This document shows, one piece after another, positions 1-12,024 of a stretch of DNA of 64,000 bases. Source of the DNA: Tretioscincus oriximinensis. Taxonomy: Eukaryota; Chordata; Lepidosauria; Squamata; Gymnophthalmidae. The stretch is taken from contig JAJVDF010000417.1 in assembly GCA_022410635.1 (NCBI GenBank), forward strand, positions 627,973-691,972, read 5' to 3'. The notes beneath the pieces are model-generated. The model saw only the letters and a list, made by a program, of their open reading frames with translations, did not search any database and was not told the DNA's origin. The first letter of the stretch is position 1, and each line of letters opens with the position of its first letter. The position numbers and the translations under genes were made by a program.

Positions 1-418
1 CTTTATTATTGCTTTTTGCATTCCTTGCTAGACTCAGTTCATATTTAGTCCAGACAAGTGCTTATCAGATTCCCAAAAGGAGTATGGTTTTCCAAAATCA
101 GTGGAAGGTGAAACAAAAGCAGATGTGTCACAGTTCAAACAGTGTAATCAGAAACCAGAATATTTCTGTCACCAATTGATTCTGTTACAAGCTCAAAAAC
201 AAAGAGCATGGCTGTTTAAATGCAGAACTAAACGTATATTGTTAAATGGAACTTCCATTAAAGTATGAAATTTACCCAAATGTGAATCTGTNTACTTGAC
301 ACAATTTAAAGTCATCCAAGATTAAAAATATCTCAGATTTGCTAAAGCGAGAGAACACAGTATTGGTACTCATAAACAATATCAGAGTACTAGTATCACC
401 ATCAGCTCTAAACCAAGC
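1..418. other. No gene or recognised repeat
   Basis: AT-rich unique-looking sequence. A 63-codon reverse frame crosses an N and has no recognisable motif, so I do not call it. Confidence 0.6.
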
Positions 419-515
419 AATAAGAACACAAGAAGAGCCATACTTAATCGAACCAGAGCCCATCTAGTCCAGCATTCTGTCTCACACAGAAGCCCACCAG
501 ATGCACCTTGGAACA
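419..515 (-). mobile_element. CR1 LINE, 3' UTR tail fragment
   Basis: On the reverse strand this matches the CR1 3' UTR seen repeatedly in this window: a block containing GAGACAGAATGCTGG, then 'ctagatgggctc', then 'ggctcttctt'. The same block is attached to an open CR1 reverse transcriptase at 32848-34190, which anchors the assignment. It is 5'-truncated, as usual for CR1, and diverged, with a single degenerate copy of the terminal AAGAACAT-type repeat at its low-coordinate end. Confidence 0.8.
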
Positions 516-1320
516 TGAAAAAGTTATAATGAAAAAAGTATTCCAACAAAGTAAACTATAATAATTCACAAAAATACAATAAGCAATAGTCACCAAGTTA
601 GCTAAACTCTTAAAGCAGAGTCATATTAGGTAGGAAGTAAACTCTTCAGCCAGCAGAATCATAGTGAATACAGAACAATATACATATTCAAACACATATC
701 CGATATGCCAGGATTTCATCAAAGCTTTGTCAGGCTCTGTAATATAATGATAATATAATGTTAACAACAAACCCAAAAACCTAATAGCTGCACCCTAGAA
801 ATGGATTCGAAGTGTCCTCTTTCTGCAATTCATCTCCGGGCATATTGAAATTCATTAAAAGCACTGTGATGAGAAGATTAACAATATTTCTCAGGGGAAT
901 TTCACAGTCCCCCCTCATGAATCAAAGCACTTCTTGCTTTACATTTCAGAGATGTTGTAGAGGATCCTGTGGAAACTGTCAAATTTTGCCTTCTGTGCTG
1001 AAAGGCAAAAACATGCTGGTACTTTTAGATACCAACAAGTGTTCAGTATTGTGTCAATATCCTTCTTGAGTAGTGTTAACAGTTCTTCTGATATGCTGAG
1101 GATTCTTGTTACCAATTATTGTTTCACATAGTAACAAAATACAGTCAGCTTTTCACTGGTGGCACTTACAAGCGGGATAAGCACATTCTTCAGAGAAAAG
1201 CTGCATCTGGTCTGAAACAAGCTTTTTAAGTACAAGCACTCTGATGTTACAGCGTTATATAACTCCAACGTAAAGCTGTACAATAAAAAAAATCACATGG
1301 CAGAGGTAGCATTTAAGAGG
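516..1320. other. No gene or recognised repeat
   Basis: AT-rich. An 85-codon forward frame (812-1069) shows no domain or recognisable composition and is not supported as a gene. Confidence 0.55.
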
Positions 1321-1321
1321 T

Positions 1322-1384
1322 GATCTAATTGAAGTATATTGAAGTAATTGAAGTACCTAATTGAGGTATATCTAATTGAAGTAT
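1322..1384. repeat. Short degenerate tandem repeat (attgaagta-type)
   Basis: The phrase 'attgaagta' recurs with small changes (attgaagtat, attgaagtaa, attgaagtac, attgaggtat, attgaagtat) directly beside the purine-rich tail of the adjacent SINE. It may be slippage seeded at the SINE insertion end. Confidence 0.6.
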
Positions 1385-1698
1385 ATAAAGAAGAAGAGGA
1401 GGAGAAGAAGAACTGGGTTCTTATGTGCCGCTTTTCTCACCTTTCAAAGGGACTCAAAACGGCTTACAAGGGTATTTTGCCCGAAGGCTCACATTCTATG
1501 TTCCCCACCAGGCTCTGGTGGTTCTCATGTATCTACTTGCAGTCAGTTGCAATTTCTTGCAATTCATGCTTTCGAACAGCTGGGTTGGCTAGAGCTACAG
1601 GCTAGTGGAAGGTGCTCACCCCTCCCCACGTCCCACACAGGGCTTCGAAACCCCATCTCCCAGCTGAGAGACGGATTCCTTAGCAACTGAGCTATCCA
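1385..1698 (-). mobile_element. tRNA-derived SINE, full length, reverse
   Basis: Read on the reverse strand, a tRNA-like head begins at about 1697 with GGATAGCTCAGTTGCTA, an A-box-like start. A B-box-like GGTTTCGAAGCC follows at about 1645. A roughly 230-bp body ends in a CTTCTTCTTCTCC-type pyrimidine tail. The same order and sequence occur at 35681-35984 (forward) and 23609-23975 (reverse). The head indicates RNA polymerase III transcription; the family name is not assigned. Overlapping frames of 85 and 104 codons are translations of the SINE. Confidence 0.85.
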
Positions 1699-1789
1699 TG
1701 ACTGCATACATAAAGTCATACATGGGAGGAACAAGGTGATCAGATTAAAAAATATTTTCTCTAGCTCACAGTACTATGACTAGAGAGCT

Positions 1790-2133
1790 ATCCTTGAAGC
1801 TGATGGGTAGAAGAATTAAGACAGACATGATGAAGTATTTTTTTTCACCCAGAGGGTCATTGGTTTATGGAATTCACTTCCAGAGGAGGTGGTGTAGCTA
1901 GCAGCCTAGATAGCTTCAAGATAGAATTAGATATATTCATGGAAGACAGGTGTATCAATAGTTATAAGGATAGAAAAACAGGTAATGTTCTTAAAATACT
2001 AATTGCCCCGAGTGAAGAAAAGGTGAAGGTTTTGCCTTCTTCTGCTTGAACGTGTCCTAGTGCAACTGGAGGGCCACTGTGTGAGACAGAATGCTGGGTT
2101 AGATGGGCTGAGGCCCAGTTTATGGCAGGGCTG
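1790..2133 (+). mobile_element. CR1 LINE, ORF2 C-terminus plus 3' UTR
   Basis: Forward-strand translation gives the CR1 ORF2 tail: KYFFTQRVIGLWNSLP near 1840-1875, then EEVV, a broken SLDSFK motif and a terminal D-R-(C)-I-N motif near 1950. The 3' UTR block with GTGTGAGACAGAATGCTGG follows to 2133. It is a 5'-truncated, mutated copy. A run of eight T near 1838 shifts the frame compared with the better copy at 33057-33614. Confidence 0.85.
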
Positions 2134-3589
2134 TGAAAAGGGTGAAATCTTTTTGGAGGCTCTATAGTGCTTGGTCAATACTAAGGATGCATTTTCCTAT
2201 ATTTTTATGCTGGATATTTGCAAAGACAGTGGGCTCATTAGGACTTTACACTGCCCAAAAATACTTTACAGTATTGCCCAAAAATAAAAGAATCACTCCT
2301 GCTANACTCTCCTCCCTGCTCCCTGCCCTATTTTTCTGTGCAATCTCTCTTCCAATCAGAAGTAATGACTGTATATACTGGCTAATAAATCCTGAGTTAT
2401 AAAATACAGAAAACTCAGATCAAGAGCATTGTGTCCTTAATCACATGAGATGTGTAAAAACCACAGTATCAATGGACCATCTAGTCAAAACATTGAAAAT
2501 ATTTAATTCCAGAATATTCAAGTATAATGAAGTGATTCTGAATTGAGCACTATGCCCCAACACTATGCCATAGTCTTTTGTTATTTTAGTGAATATGATT
2601 AAAAACAGTGGTTGCATCTATACGTAGTCTTTTGAGCTAATTCTCAGAGTTAGTGTTGCAGGGGTGAATATGAATATTGCAGCAGCAGTGAAATAATAAT
2701 GTCTTCCTTATTATAGCAGGGAATAATGCCACATGGGAATNTCCCTCACATCACTGGAATTCCAGTACATTTTTTGAAACTGAAATTCTGGTCAGAAATT
2801 AGCCATGTTCAGCAAAAAGCAATCTGAATTCGAATTAAACTTATTGATTATCTTCTTGTGATCCTCAAGAATTCATTCACCAATGTCACTAATTTTCAAA
2901 AGCATTTTGAAAGGCAATTAAGTTGGAGCTGAAGCAGAAAGGAGTTCAGTTCACCTGAAGAGCCCACTGATGCTTGGGATGGAATAGGAAGATGAAACCA
3001 GAAGCCACAGGCCATGACAGAGATCCTGCTGGAACGTCTCCATTCTGCTGTGGTTTGCCTGGCCTGGGATGAACCTACTAATTTCCTTGGTGTTCCAGAC
3101 TTAGATATTATGGATACTTGAGGGATATTCCATGTACATATGGTGAAAATGTCATATTTCAACATGGGCATCCAAGCTGTCCAAAAATCATTATAATTAT
3201 TTTTCACTTAAATGCTATCCTTATGCTCAATAACTGAGTGGTTAAAAAAGCAGAAAACTTTTGTAAGGTATTATATTTTGCTATACAANAAATAAACACA
3301 CTCAAAGTATTTCATTATTCCCAGACTTAATCTGAAGTGGCTGCAGAGGTTAAATAAATAAAAAATAAAAATCAGGACTGGAGTCACATCCCCAACATGC
3401 TTTCACCTGAAGTGGATGCAACATCCCCTTCTGTCTACCCCATGAAGTCATGAGTGTATAGTGATCCATTCGCTGAAAGGGTTCATTATTGTGGACCAAC
3501 TAGTCACCACAGTTCATGTGATTCAGCAGTGGGCAGTTTGAAAAAAAANCCTGTCTGAGGAATTTTAGAAATTAAAAACAAAGCAAATC
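2134..3589. other. No gene or recognised repeat
   Basis: AT-rich sequence with scattered single Ns. Frames of 89 (2133-2402, forward) and 103 codons (2896-3207, reverse) have no recognisable domain. Nothing supported. Confidence 0.5.
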
Positions 3590-3700
3590 TCATGAGATTT
3601 TGGAGTGAGAATAGCAGTCCACTAGCTATTGGGAATTGTAGGAAGGATCACAAAGAATGCTGGGAATTGTAGTTAGACAAGAGCAGCAATGCCTTAGGGC
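3590..3700 (-). repeat. Interspersed repeat with ZNF143-like box
   Basis: The reverse strand holds AACTACAATTCCCAGCATTC (3655-3674), with a second partial box CTACAATTCCCA at 3628-3640. The same arrangement lies at 31220-31460 and 57905-58150, so this is a dispersed element and not a lone site. The box resembles the ZNF143/Staf consensus; binding is not shown. Confidence 0.6.
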
Positions 3701-4635
3701 ATGTGATAATNCTTCTAGGCAAAGAGTCAGAACAATATGAAAACTAAGATAAAATGGGGCGGGAGGCTAACTTAAAAAAAAAAATACGAGGGAAACCATC
3801 TGGCAGGTAGATTCCCGAGTCTGAGAAAGTGATTCAGACCGAAGAAAGTCTGAATAACTGTGCATTGGTTTTGGTGCAGTTCTACTTGAAGACTTTCCAG
3901 AAAGTCCCTTTGGGCCAGGGATGGCCCAAACCATTTTATGTTTAGTTTAAACAGAAAACAGTAGGGCCAGTGGTGATGGAGCCTGTTTTCAGTCCCATAA
4001 TGTAAGCCTGTTGAGATACATTCTCTAATAATTTTTCTGTACATCCACTTGCTAGGTATCTTTTCAGGCTCATAAATCACATGTGGATAGAACCTCAAGA
4101 AAATGAAGTTCTCTTTTGCACACATACTATCCAGACATGGGTTCTAGATATGAACAATATATTATAGACCCCTTATGAAAGAACTGATCCTTTTAAGAAA
4201 ATTAGTAGTATAAATTGTCTGCATAGATGAATGATAATCTAGGACAGATCTACATTAAGGACCTTCTAAAACGGATTAACGAGGTCTGCATCTGTGCTAA
4301 CAATGCCTGATCTAGATTAAGCAACCATGAATATAGATTTGTATGAGAATGTATGTTTGGCCTTAACAGCAACCATGCCTTTACATTCCCATCTTTGAAG
4401 CCTATGTGCTGTGTTAGGAATGCTGCCNATTTATTCAACACCAATGTTAATGTAGGACTAGCTGATAAATATTTAAAACCAGCAATAAGTGACCTTGTTT
4501 GCATCTGATCAATGGAGAAATAGGTCAGTTGCAACCTGGCAATTTGTATCCTGGGGAAAGTTAATTTTCACCTACCCAACTTATTTGGCTCAACTAACTC
4601 AATTTCATTAAAAGACCTTCTGGCAGGTCTTCTCT
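3701..4635. other. No gene or recognised repeat
   Basis: Unremarkable AT-rich DNA. A 117-codon reverse frame (3772-4125) and a 94-codon reverse frame (4250-4534, contains an N) carry no identifiable motif and look like chance frames. Confidence 0.5.
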
Positions 4636-4639
4636 TTGA

Positions 4640-4850
4640 GATGCAGAAGGAATCATCTCCTTCCTTGCAGAGATGAACAAGGAATCAGAAATGCAAGGGG
4701 TAGGGACACATGGGAGAACCTTCTCTATGATGACTCCCACACTCTGGAACAGCCTCCCTATAAAGACTTGCCAGGTGCCTATAATGCATAGCTTTCAGCT
4801 ACTAGTAAAAACTAACTCTTCACCCAGGCTTTTGATTCCTTGCTCCTACA
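4640..4850 (+). mobile_element. L2/CR1-clade LINE, ORF2 C-terminal fragment
   Basis: Forward translation at 4673-4850 reads GRTFSMMTPTLWNSLPIK, then a loosely kept SFQLLVKT. The order APxLWNSLP followed by SF-LLK-T is the ORF2 C-terminal signature of L2 and related LINEs. It differs from the dominant CR1 copies here (LWNLLPEEVV), so it is a separate lineage. No reverse transcriptase core remains. The frame closes at 4996 in sequence that no longer resembles the family. Confidence 0.7.
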
Positions 4851-6879
4851 TTTCTCTTTCCAGGGAGGTAGGATGGGTGGGACAAAGTAAGGAAAGGAAT
4901 GACTATTTTAAATGTTTTACTAATGTGTTTTTTGTTTTGCCCTGGGATATAAATTTCCGGAAAAAAAAANAACAAAAGTGCATAACGGACCATTGACAGA
5001 AATTGCTTATTAAATTGTGCAAGTTGTAAAGAAAAACAGCATTTGAATCTGATCATTTTTGAATCTGCTGAACTGTGATTCATTACTAAACAAAATCTGG
5101 TTTAATAATAAATATTTTCTCCATCATCCTATCAGTCTTCATATTAACTCAAAACACATAAAAGGACTGTCTTTTAACTGTATTTTTTATCTTTATTGTG
5201 CCAACTTCTTGACTGCATTTTAACCACTTTTAACTTTATAAAATGCTTGGGTGAGAGAACATTTCTAAATTTATAAATTATCCCTTTAAGGAAGAACACA
5301 ACACATTCATTTGACATAGCTCAAGTATAAAAATATCATTCTGTGGTTATAATCACATTGGAGTTTAGAGACATATTTATTCATGGAATTATAAATTCAG
5401 GGAAAAGATTACATCTCTAGCAACTTCTTCATAGATGCAACAACTCACCATTCAGTGGACACCTATGCCCATTTTTTCCAGAGACTTCAATAAAAAGCAG
5501 CAGTAGAAGACTGAGATTGTCTCAGGTCCTTTGTAAAACTTCCCATCCTATTTCATCTTAGCTTTTACTTCCGTGAGTCTCATTTTCCTATTTCTGTGGA
5601 ATGATTCTATGTGGTGTGGATGATTTATGTTTGCAGTTTAGATTCTCAATTTGCACCCCTGAATACAAATCTCAACACATCTTCAATTACCTTGATTATG
5701 ATAATGCTACACCATTTAATTTTAGGAAGAAGAATGGGGAGGGGCATGAAAGTGTGAGAGTGTGAAATGATCAGTATCCACCTACTTTAACCATAATAAT
5801 TGTTTAGTCCNTAGTAAATCTCATCACTGCACATTAAAATGTCAATTTCCAATAAGAGTCTTACCTTCTTCCACTTCCATGTACAAAAATTCCACTGATA
5901 TAGAGCATGTTTAAAATTGTGTTTGGGTCATTCAATTAAAAATCAATGTTGTCACCATGCTATACCCCAATTTTATTATTTAAGAGAAAAGGCTATTCTG
6001 ATACACATTCAAAAGGATGCATATTTTAGCTAAAGCAGATAGAGTATGTTTTGACCATTTATTATATAGTAGAAAATAAATTCATTTTTTCCTTTCATTT
6101 TTTGTCTCTTTCCTGATATCTTTTCCCTAGCTCTCCAAGTGTGCCTTGTTCTCTATTTTAAATATTCATAAAAAGGGTGGATAAAATGTCAGTGCTTTAT
6201 CTTACTCTGTGGCTGATGAATTACTTTTTCCACTAAGACGAGACTATTATAAATTGGGATTTTTTAAAATGTCATCCCATTATTTAATTAGAGATACTTC
6301 TGATGCTTCTAAAGAATCAAAACCTAGTAAAGATAAAGGCTTATGGTATCCTTCCACCAATAACTAAATAGACATTCATGCAAAACTTCTAAGATTGTGC
6401 AAACCAGGAAAAAATGTACTTATTTATATTGTGTGTGTTCTTATAAACCACACAAGAGTGAACATTAGGGTAAATATCAATATATTAAAAATTGTTGAAA
6501 GGAATGTTGCTCACTTTGAAGACTTGTATAAATAATAACATTTGAAACAGAATGGGAATCAAATAAAGTCTCATACATCTTTGTTTTTCCCCAAATAGAC
6601 AGATGGATGGATATATAGCTCAATGGATGATAAACAAAAGAGGCATGTCCATTATTACTGCACTTGTTTATTTTAGCAATATAAATATTAGCAAACAATA
6701 CTAGAGATAGTCAGCAATTGGCAGGGCGTAGAGTAGGTAGGACAGAGATTAAATTGAATTTGTGAAAAATGCAATGGTAATTATAGAGCAATAATAAGAA
6801 ATATAACAGTGAGTTATTGGAAAACTTTAAATAGCAGTTAGGATTATATATTAACATAAAGGCAGATGTTATGTGCCAC
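4851..6879. other. No gene or recognised repeat
   Basis: About 2 kb of AT-rich DNA with no supported reading frame, RNA gene or clear repeat on either strand. Confidence 0.55.
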
Positions 6880-8177
6880 TGCCAAGATAACTGTTAGAGA
6901 TAAGGATATCAAGATTAAAATTAGGAATAAAAATGATGAAGTATTTAGGTAAATGCTTATATAAAAATCCACAAACGATAATAGAAGGAAATTATAACAG
7001 AATATGGAAACAGATGGAGAACGTATTGGAGAAGTGGAATAATGAAATGTTAAGTAGAATGGAGAAGAGTATTAAAAATGTTAGTGATTCCAAATTTGTT
7101 ATATCCATTTCAACCAATTTCAATGATTGAACTTAAAGTAACATTGGAGAAGTGGGACAGAAAAATTAAAAAATGAATAGCTGATAAGAAGAGGCAAAGG
7201 TTAAAATATAAATGGTTAGTTTCAAGGGAGGCTAAAGCAGGATGGAGGATACCCAGTATAGAAAATTATCATGATGTATTTCAGGTGAAGGGAATATTGG
7301 AAATATGGAAATGCAATATGGAAATGCAATATGGGCAGAATTGGAGGGACAAATGAATGTAATATTGGAAACAGGGATTGTTTGATAAGAGAACAAAGGA
7401 TGAGGAAAGAACCTTTAAAAGACACCATGGCAATATGGAAAAAAAGGAAACAAAAATTAATTAATCCATTTACATTATAAATAAGGATAATAATGAGGCA
7501 ATGGCAAGAGCTTTGAGGATCCTGAAGAAAAAAAATAGAATAGAAAAATTATATAAAATGGATGGTAGTCGACTGGACAGGATAACAATAGAAATATGGA
7601 TAGGAGCTAGAAGATGGCTTCAGGCCATGGGAATAAAATCATAGATTGATGATAGTAGGGTAAGAGGTTATATAAACCAAAAGGATACAAAAATAGAAAA
7701 GACAGGAAGATAAATGCAAAAGAAAAAGGCAGAATTTACATACAAATGTGGTTGGTTAAACAAGAGATAGAGGAGGAATTATATAGAACATGAAGCATAA
7801 ATATAGATATAATAGGAGAAGATATTGGAAAAGAAATTTAAAAAAATAAAGGAGCTTAAGAACAATNGCATGGAAGAAACAAGAAGGAAGATACTCCACA
7901 ATGGTTTAGAGCACCAGCATGAATTTACCATTTTTTCCAAAATGCTCAAAATGTTTGTTGGCATGGATGTGAACAAAGAGGCATTTTTTATAAATATGAT
8001 TTGAAAATATCAAATAGTAAACTAATTTTGGGAGAAAGTGGAAAGGGAAATAAACATGGTCTTTGCAATACAAATAAGAGTGATAGGTATGGTAGTAGTG
8101 CATGGGGGGTTGGGGGAATATGCGGCCTGTGGATGTAAGGGATATGATATACAAAATAATGTACTCAAGCTGTTCTA
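6880..8177 (+). pseudogene. L1 LINE ORF2 C-terminal half, decayed
   Basis: Scattered forward frames keep the order of L1 ORF2 after the polymerase domain. At 6940-7110 there is KYLGKCLYKNPQTI, then NYNRIWKQMENVLEKWNN, matching the L1 'KYLGI...NY...LEKW' stretch. At 7225-7290 'AGWRIPSIENYHDV' matches L1 'GGLGLPNLKNYYDA'. At 7890-7990 a cysteine region reads as TPQWFRAP, then CWHGCEQRG, the L1 C-terminal Cys motif. At about 8025-8075 FWEKVEREINMVF follows. Multiple frameshifts and stops make it nonfunctional. The 3' part appears to resume after the MITE at 8178-9129. Confidence 0.8.
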
Positions 8178-9129
8178 GGTTGCGTGCACATGACGAGCTA
8201 AAAAACGCTGCAAAGCTATGTTCCAGAATATAGCAATGGTGTGTCTGTGCACACCACCAAGCTATATTCCGGAATATAACAATAGCATGTCTGTGCACAT
8301 GGTATACNTTATCCTCCTGCTCCACAGTGATATGGAGCTGGNTTCGCTGCATTGCTTCAGCTTTGCCCTCCTTTAGGCCAGCCCCTGCTTTGGGGGGCTG
8401 CTGTCTGGAGATTGGCTTGGTGAAGCGANGAGCAGGACGCCGTTGCTGTCAAATGGTTCAGCTGAGGTGAGGAGGAGAAGGTGGGGAGGTTGACAGGATA
8501 TCTCAATGCTGCTCACTACTTCGCCAAGCCAATCTCCAGGCAGCAGCCCCCAAAAGCAGGCTGAGGCCTGACTGGAAGGAGTGCACAGCCGAAGCAACTC
8601 AGCGGAGCCATCTGCATGTCACGAGAAGACTTTTCTTAAGCTCAGCCAGCCCTCAGCCTAGTTTCGGTGGCTGCTGCCTGGAGATCAGCTCAGCAAAGTG
8701 ACAAGCAGCATGTCCTGTCAATCATCTCCTTGCCTCAGCCGAACCATTTGACAGCAACAATGTTTTGTTCATCGCTTTGCTGAGTCGATTTCCAGGCAGC
8801 AGCCCCTGAAAGCAGGCTGAGGGCTGGCTGGGCTTAGGAAAAGGCAGGCAGGTTTTTCTTCCTGAAGCAAGGTGGTGGCGGCTTCCCTGTCATCTCTCCC
8901 CTCCTGACTCTCGCACCTAATCTGCACACGGGAGAGGATGGGGGTTGTTTATGAGATGACGGAGGTTGGCTGTGAGATGTTGGAGGTTCTCAGCAACGAT
9001 ACCTGATTATCCCAGCAACAGTTTATTCCGTTTATTNCAGGACAACTGCTGAAAGATGCATAACACATGTGCCAGAACCTCCCTCATCTCACACTGATTG
9101 AGGAAGAAAATAGCTATGTGCATGCACCC
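8178..9129 (-). mobile_element. Hairpin-rich MITE (copy 1, two central hairpins)
   Basis: Terminal inverted repeats are GGTTGCGTGCACAT at the left and, reverse-complemented, GGGTGCATGCACAT at the right (12 of 14 match). They are bordered by a 3-bp direct repeat CTA (8175-8177 and 9130-9132). Internally, 'ctgctgcctggagattggc' is followed by its inverse 'gccaatctccaggcagcag', forming a long stem over 8385-8560. A second, related stem lies at 8665-8805. No transposase frame is present. A second copy lies at 50985-51635 in the opposite orientation. The 3-bp duplication and GG-starting ends suggest PIF/Harbinger-type mobilisation; that class is inferred. Confidence 0.75.
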
Positions 9130-9132
9130 CTA

Positions 9133-9455
9133 GTGAGTGGGTGGAAGGACAGTATAAAATGGACAATGCAAAATTATTAATATGATCACTACTGAAATTT
9201 CCAACTGTAGAATTAGCAATCCCGAAAATATACAAAAAAAAAAAAAAAGACATTGCAAACAAAGATTACTTGAGGGCAAACGTAAAGAGTGAATTAATGA
9301 AACTAAAACTGAATACTGTACTCCAGATGTAAACCCGCTTGTGAATATTAAATTAATATGTATATATGGAAGTGGTTGGAGGGTTGGATATGTGAAAAAA
9401 TGGGGAGGGATATAGTTTTATATTATATTGAGTAGAAAAACTAAATAAAGTGTTT
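9133..9455 (+). mobile_element. Probable L1 3' end, continuing past the MITE
   Basis: AT-rich sequence resuming after the MITE, containing an A-rich run at 9233-9248 and ending with AATAAAGTGTTTTTAAA near 9443-9460. It fits an L1 3' UTR with polyadenylation signal, in phase with the L1 remnant upstream. The evidence is positional. Confidence 0.4.
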
Positions 9456-9504
9456 TTAAACAAGCAGAAAAGGTAATGGATAACTAGCTAGATGATATAG
9501 TGAT

Positions 9505-9600
9505 AGGGTGATAGTGAGTGAGTGAGTGAGTGAGTGAGTGAGAGAGAGACAAACAGATATAGATAGATAGAAAGACAGATAGAGACTGAGAGTGATAGAA
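9505..9600. repeat. Compound microsatellite (GTGA)n, (GA)n, (GATA)-like
   Basis: About eight GTGA units are followed by GAGAGA, then imperfect AGATAGATAGA and AGACAGATAGAGA. The reverse-strand frames of 61 and 104 codons rich in S, L and T (9456-9770) are translations of this microsatellite. Confidence 0.9.
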
Positions 9601-10904
9601 TGACAGTGATAGAGTAATATGTTTGTTTTGATATAATGTGAATGATTATGAATATATTCAGGAATCCATACAAATCCAGTTTTGAGGTATTGCATTGTTA
9701 AAATTATCTTATTCATTGCAAATTGAGAACTAACTGGTTTATTTTTTATCAAGGTGTGACCTACAAACACATAAAACAGGTTAACAAGTCTGGGTGTGAC
9801 TATTGTCTAGATAAAATAAATGTTTAGGTAAATTTATATATGTTTAAGGTGCATTTTAAATAGTGTTAGCCGAGGAATAAGGATATAGTTTACAATCTAT
9901 TCTGTGTATTGTATACTTTTGCAAGCAACTTCTGAATTGTGCATGTCTCTAAACCACCATGGCAGTTGATAATTAATTGGTGAAACTAAAAATGGTATTA
10001 AGAAAATAAAAAATAACCAGAGTGAACACCTTTTGCTTGAATTCCCTCTTCATTAATTCTTTCCAGCACAATTTCCTTGGTAGAAAATTTATAAATCCTA
10101 CTTCCAGCTTTAAAACAGTAGGTGTCCCTCAGACAAGGCATAACTCTTGCATAATTGGATTTGTGTGACAGGTGTAATTTTTCAAGAATTCATCTGCCAT
10201 AAGTTGAAAAGTGAAAAAAAAAACCTCAGAACAATTATCTACAAGAAGTAAATCACGTGATTCATGTCATGCATACTATATAAAGTAAAAATGCTCAACT
10301 TTGCTTTTCTTACACCAGTAAGTGTAACAACAAAAGTTGTGCTGCTTTTTAAGGCACAATATAGTTTATTTTTTTNAAAAAAANAGGCTTATTTGATTTA
10401 ACTTTCAAGTTTAACATAATCTGTTTCAGTTAACTTTTGTAGCTGAATTACATATAGTCTTGGATAAGCATGCATCTAGCAGCTGATAATGTCTGAGCTA
10501 TAGTATGTCNATCATGATATAGGACTATAAAATATATAGGTTGATATAATCTGATGTGTTATTTATTTGTTTGTTTGTTTGTTTATTGTCTCACTTATTT
10601 AATAATACAAGAATGAGAAATATATATCTTATACATAAATGCATNTGTGTTGATAACTGACATTTGAGAGTAAAGCTATTTCCATACTTATCAGTAAACT
10701 AGGGTCTATGGATTTTCTTACACATGCTGGTGAGGTTTAGGAAAGGCTCTATCTCCTCCTCTCCATTCACGTGACTAAAAAGTGGGTAAGGCTTAAAATA
10801 TCTTAGTTCAATTTATTATTGTACCAGAAGACAGTATGTCAAACTGTGGGAATCATCCATGGGGCATATATTAATTGGCATTAATATATATTGATATTAA
10901 ATAT
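9601..10904. other. No gene; short (TTTG)n tract
   Basis: AT-rich DNA. A short TTTGTTTGTTTGTTTG tract lies at 10564-10583. No supported gene. Confidence 0.55.
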
Positions 10905-11610
10905 ACCTGAATTGACCTGGGTTAGCCAAAGTAAGGCCTATGGGAAATTTTGAAAAAATCTTTGGTCAAGCCTGACCAAGTTGCATACTGGAACAGTAGA
11001 GATCACCTTTCCTTGNCTTCCAGGCACACCTGCTGGGGTGACCTTTTCAGTATGAATGGGCTAATCAATCCCATTGTAGAGAAGGGAAACACAATATTTG
11101 CCCAGGCTGCAAACTCCTGGCTAGGACCATTAAGATTGATAACAGCCTGAAGCTATCCCATTAAAGAGCCATTAAGCTTGGGCTCCTGTGGGTGAGTCAC
11201 TGGTTCCTGTAATCAAGCCTATTGATAAAGGCAAACAATGGCTAAAGCAACCACACACACACACACCAACATACCCATATTTGGAGTTCCTAACCAGGCT
11301 GCACCACCTTGGGGAGGAGAGAAACACGTCACACAGGTGTCATCACCTGATCCACGTGGGGTCTGCCCACCCCTTTTCCATCGTCATAATCCTCATACAC
11401 GCCTTCTGATTTTGGGGTCAATAAAAGTTGTTGCACAGGGGCACTCAGGGGGACTCCATGACCCATGGACCCTCCTGGAATGCTCGTTGATCCAAGATGT
11501 GTTGCCCGTGTGATTCCTTCTACACGTGTCTATCTATTGAGGAACAAGCTGCCTTTAACTTCCGTTAGGCGTATAATAACGGGTAAGCAAACCCCCGTTN
11601 TCAAACCATT
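10905..11610 (+). mobile_element. Possible LTR (boundaries unresolved)
   Basis: Compared with its surroundings this block is GC-richer. It has a strong polyadenylation context GGGTCAATAAAAGTTGTTGC (signal at 11420-11425), as in the R region of retroviral-type LTRs, with about 170 bp of U5-like sequence after it. No gag or pol frame is next to it. I could not find paired TG...CA ends with a target duplication. A 9-base match to a proline-tRNA primer site (TGGGGGCTC) at 11681 is too short to rely on. Confidence 0.4.
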
Positions 11611-11618
11611 GAGATATA

Positions 11619-11640
11619 TTTAGGGTTAGGGTTAGGGTTG
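11619..11640 (+). repeat. Short interstitial telomeric repeat (TTAGGG)
   Basis: The tract is TTTAGGGTTAGGGTTAGGG followed by TTG, just over three perfect units of the vertebrate telomere repeat, inside non-telomeric sequence. Arrays this short are usually attributed to double-strand break repair or chance. Confidence 0.85.
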
Positions 11641-12024
11641 GGGGCCTATCCTTGTTTACAATAAAATAAAATAATAATTTTGGGGGCTCCTGGGCCACTA
11701 CTTTTTTATCTGCTCTGTTTATCTTGCCTGGACTTGCTACTTGCTTTCATGGTCTAATANATCATGGCTGACACATTTTAGGAGTCCAGTAGGGGTCCTG
11801 AAGTGGCTCCTATTAGGAGTTCAAAAGTTCTTCACCTTTAGAGCATTGGAGAAAGTCTGTACCACCTCCAAGGTTTACACAAATTTTGAAGATAGAAAGG
11901 AAATTGATGCAGAAAAATGCAGACTACCTTTTTACTGAGACAAAGTGGCTCATCATGTACCCAAATTGTGATACTAATTAAAAATCCACAGAAACTGATG
12001 AATGCAAACTATAGGCCACTATGG

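Noticed and set aside
1322..1384. Possible CRISPR-like or regularly spaced repeat
   Set aside because: Units are about 10 bp, imperfect and without spacers. This is slippage at a SINE end in a vertebrate genome.
3772..4125. 117-codon reverse frame
   Set aside because: No family resemblance and biased toward random AT-rich composition.
4225..4320. Apparent inverted phrases 'atctaggacagatct' and 'gatctagatt'
   Set aside because: Arms are too short and imperfect to call an element.
11681..11698. Proline-tRNA primer-binding-site match after the LTR-like block
   Set aside because: Only the first nine bases (TGGGGGCTC) match, and no LTR end (CA) lies directly before it.
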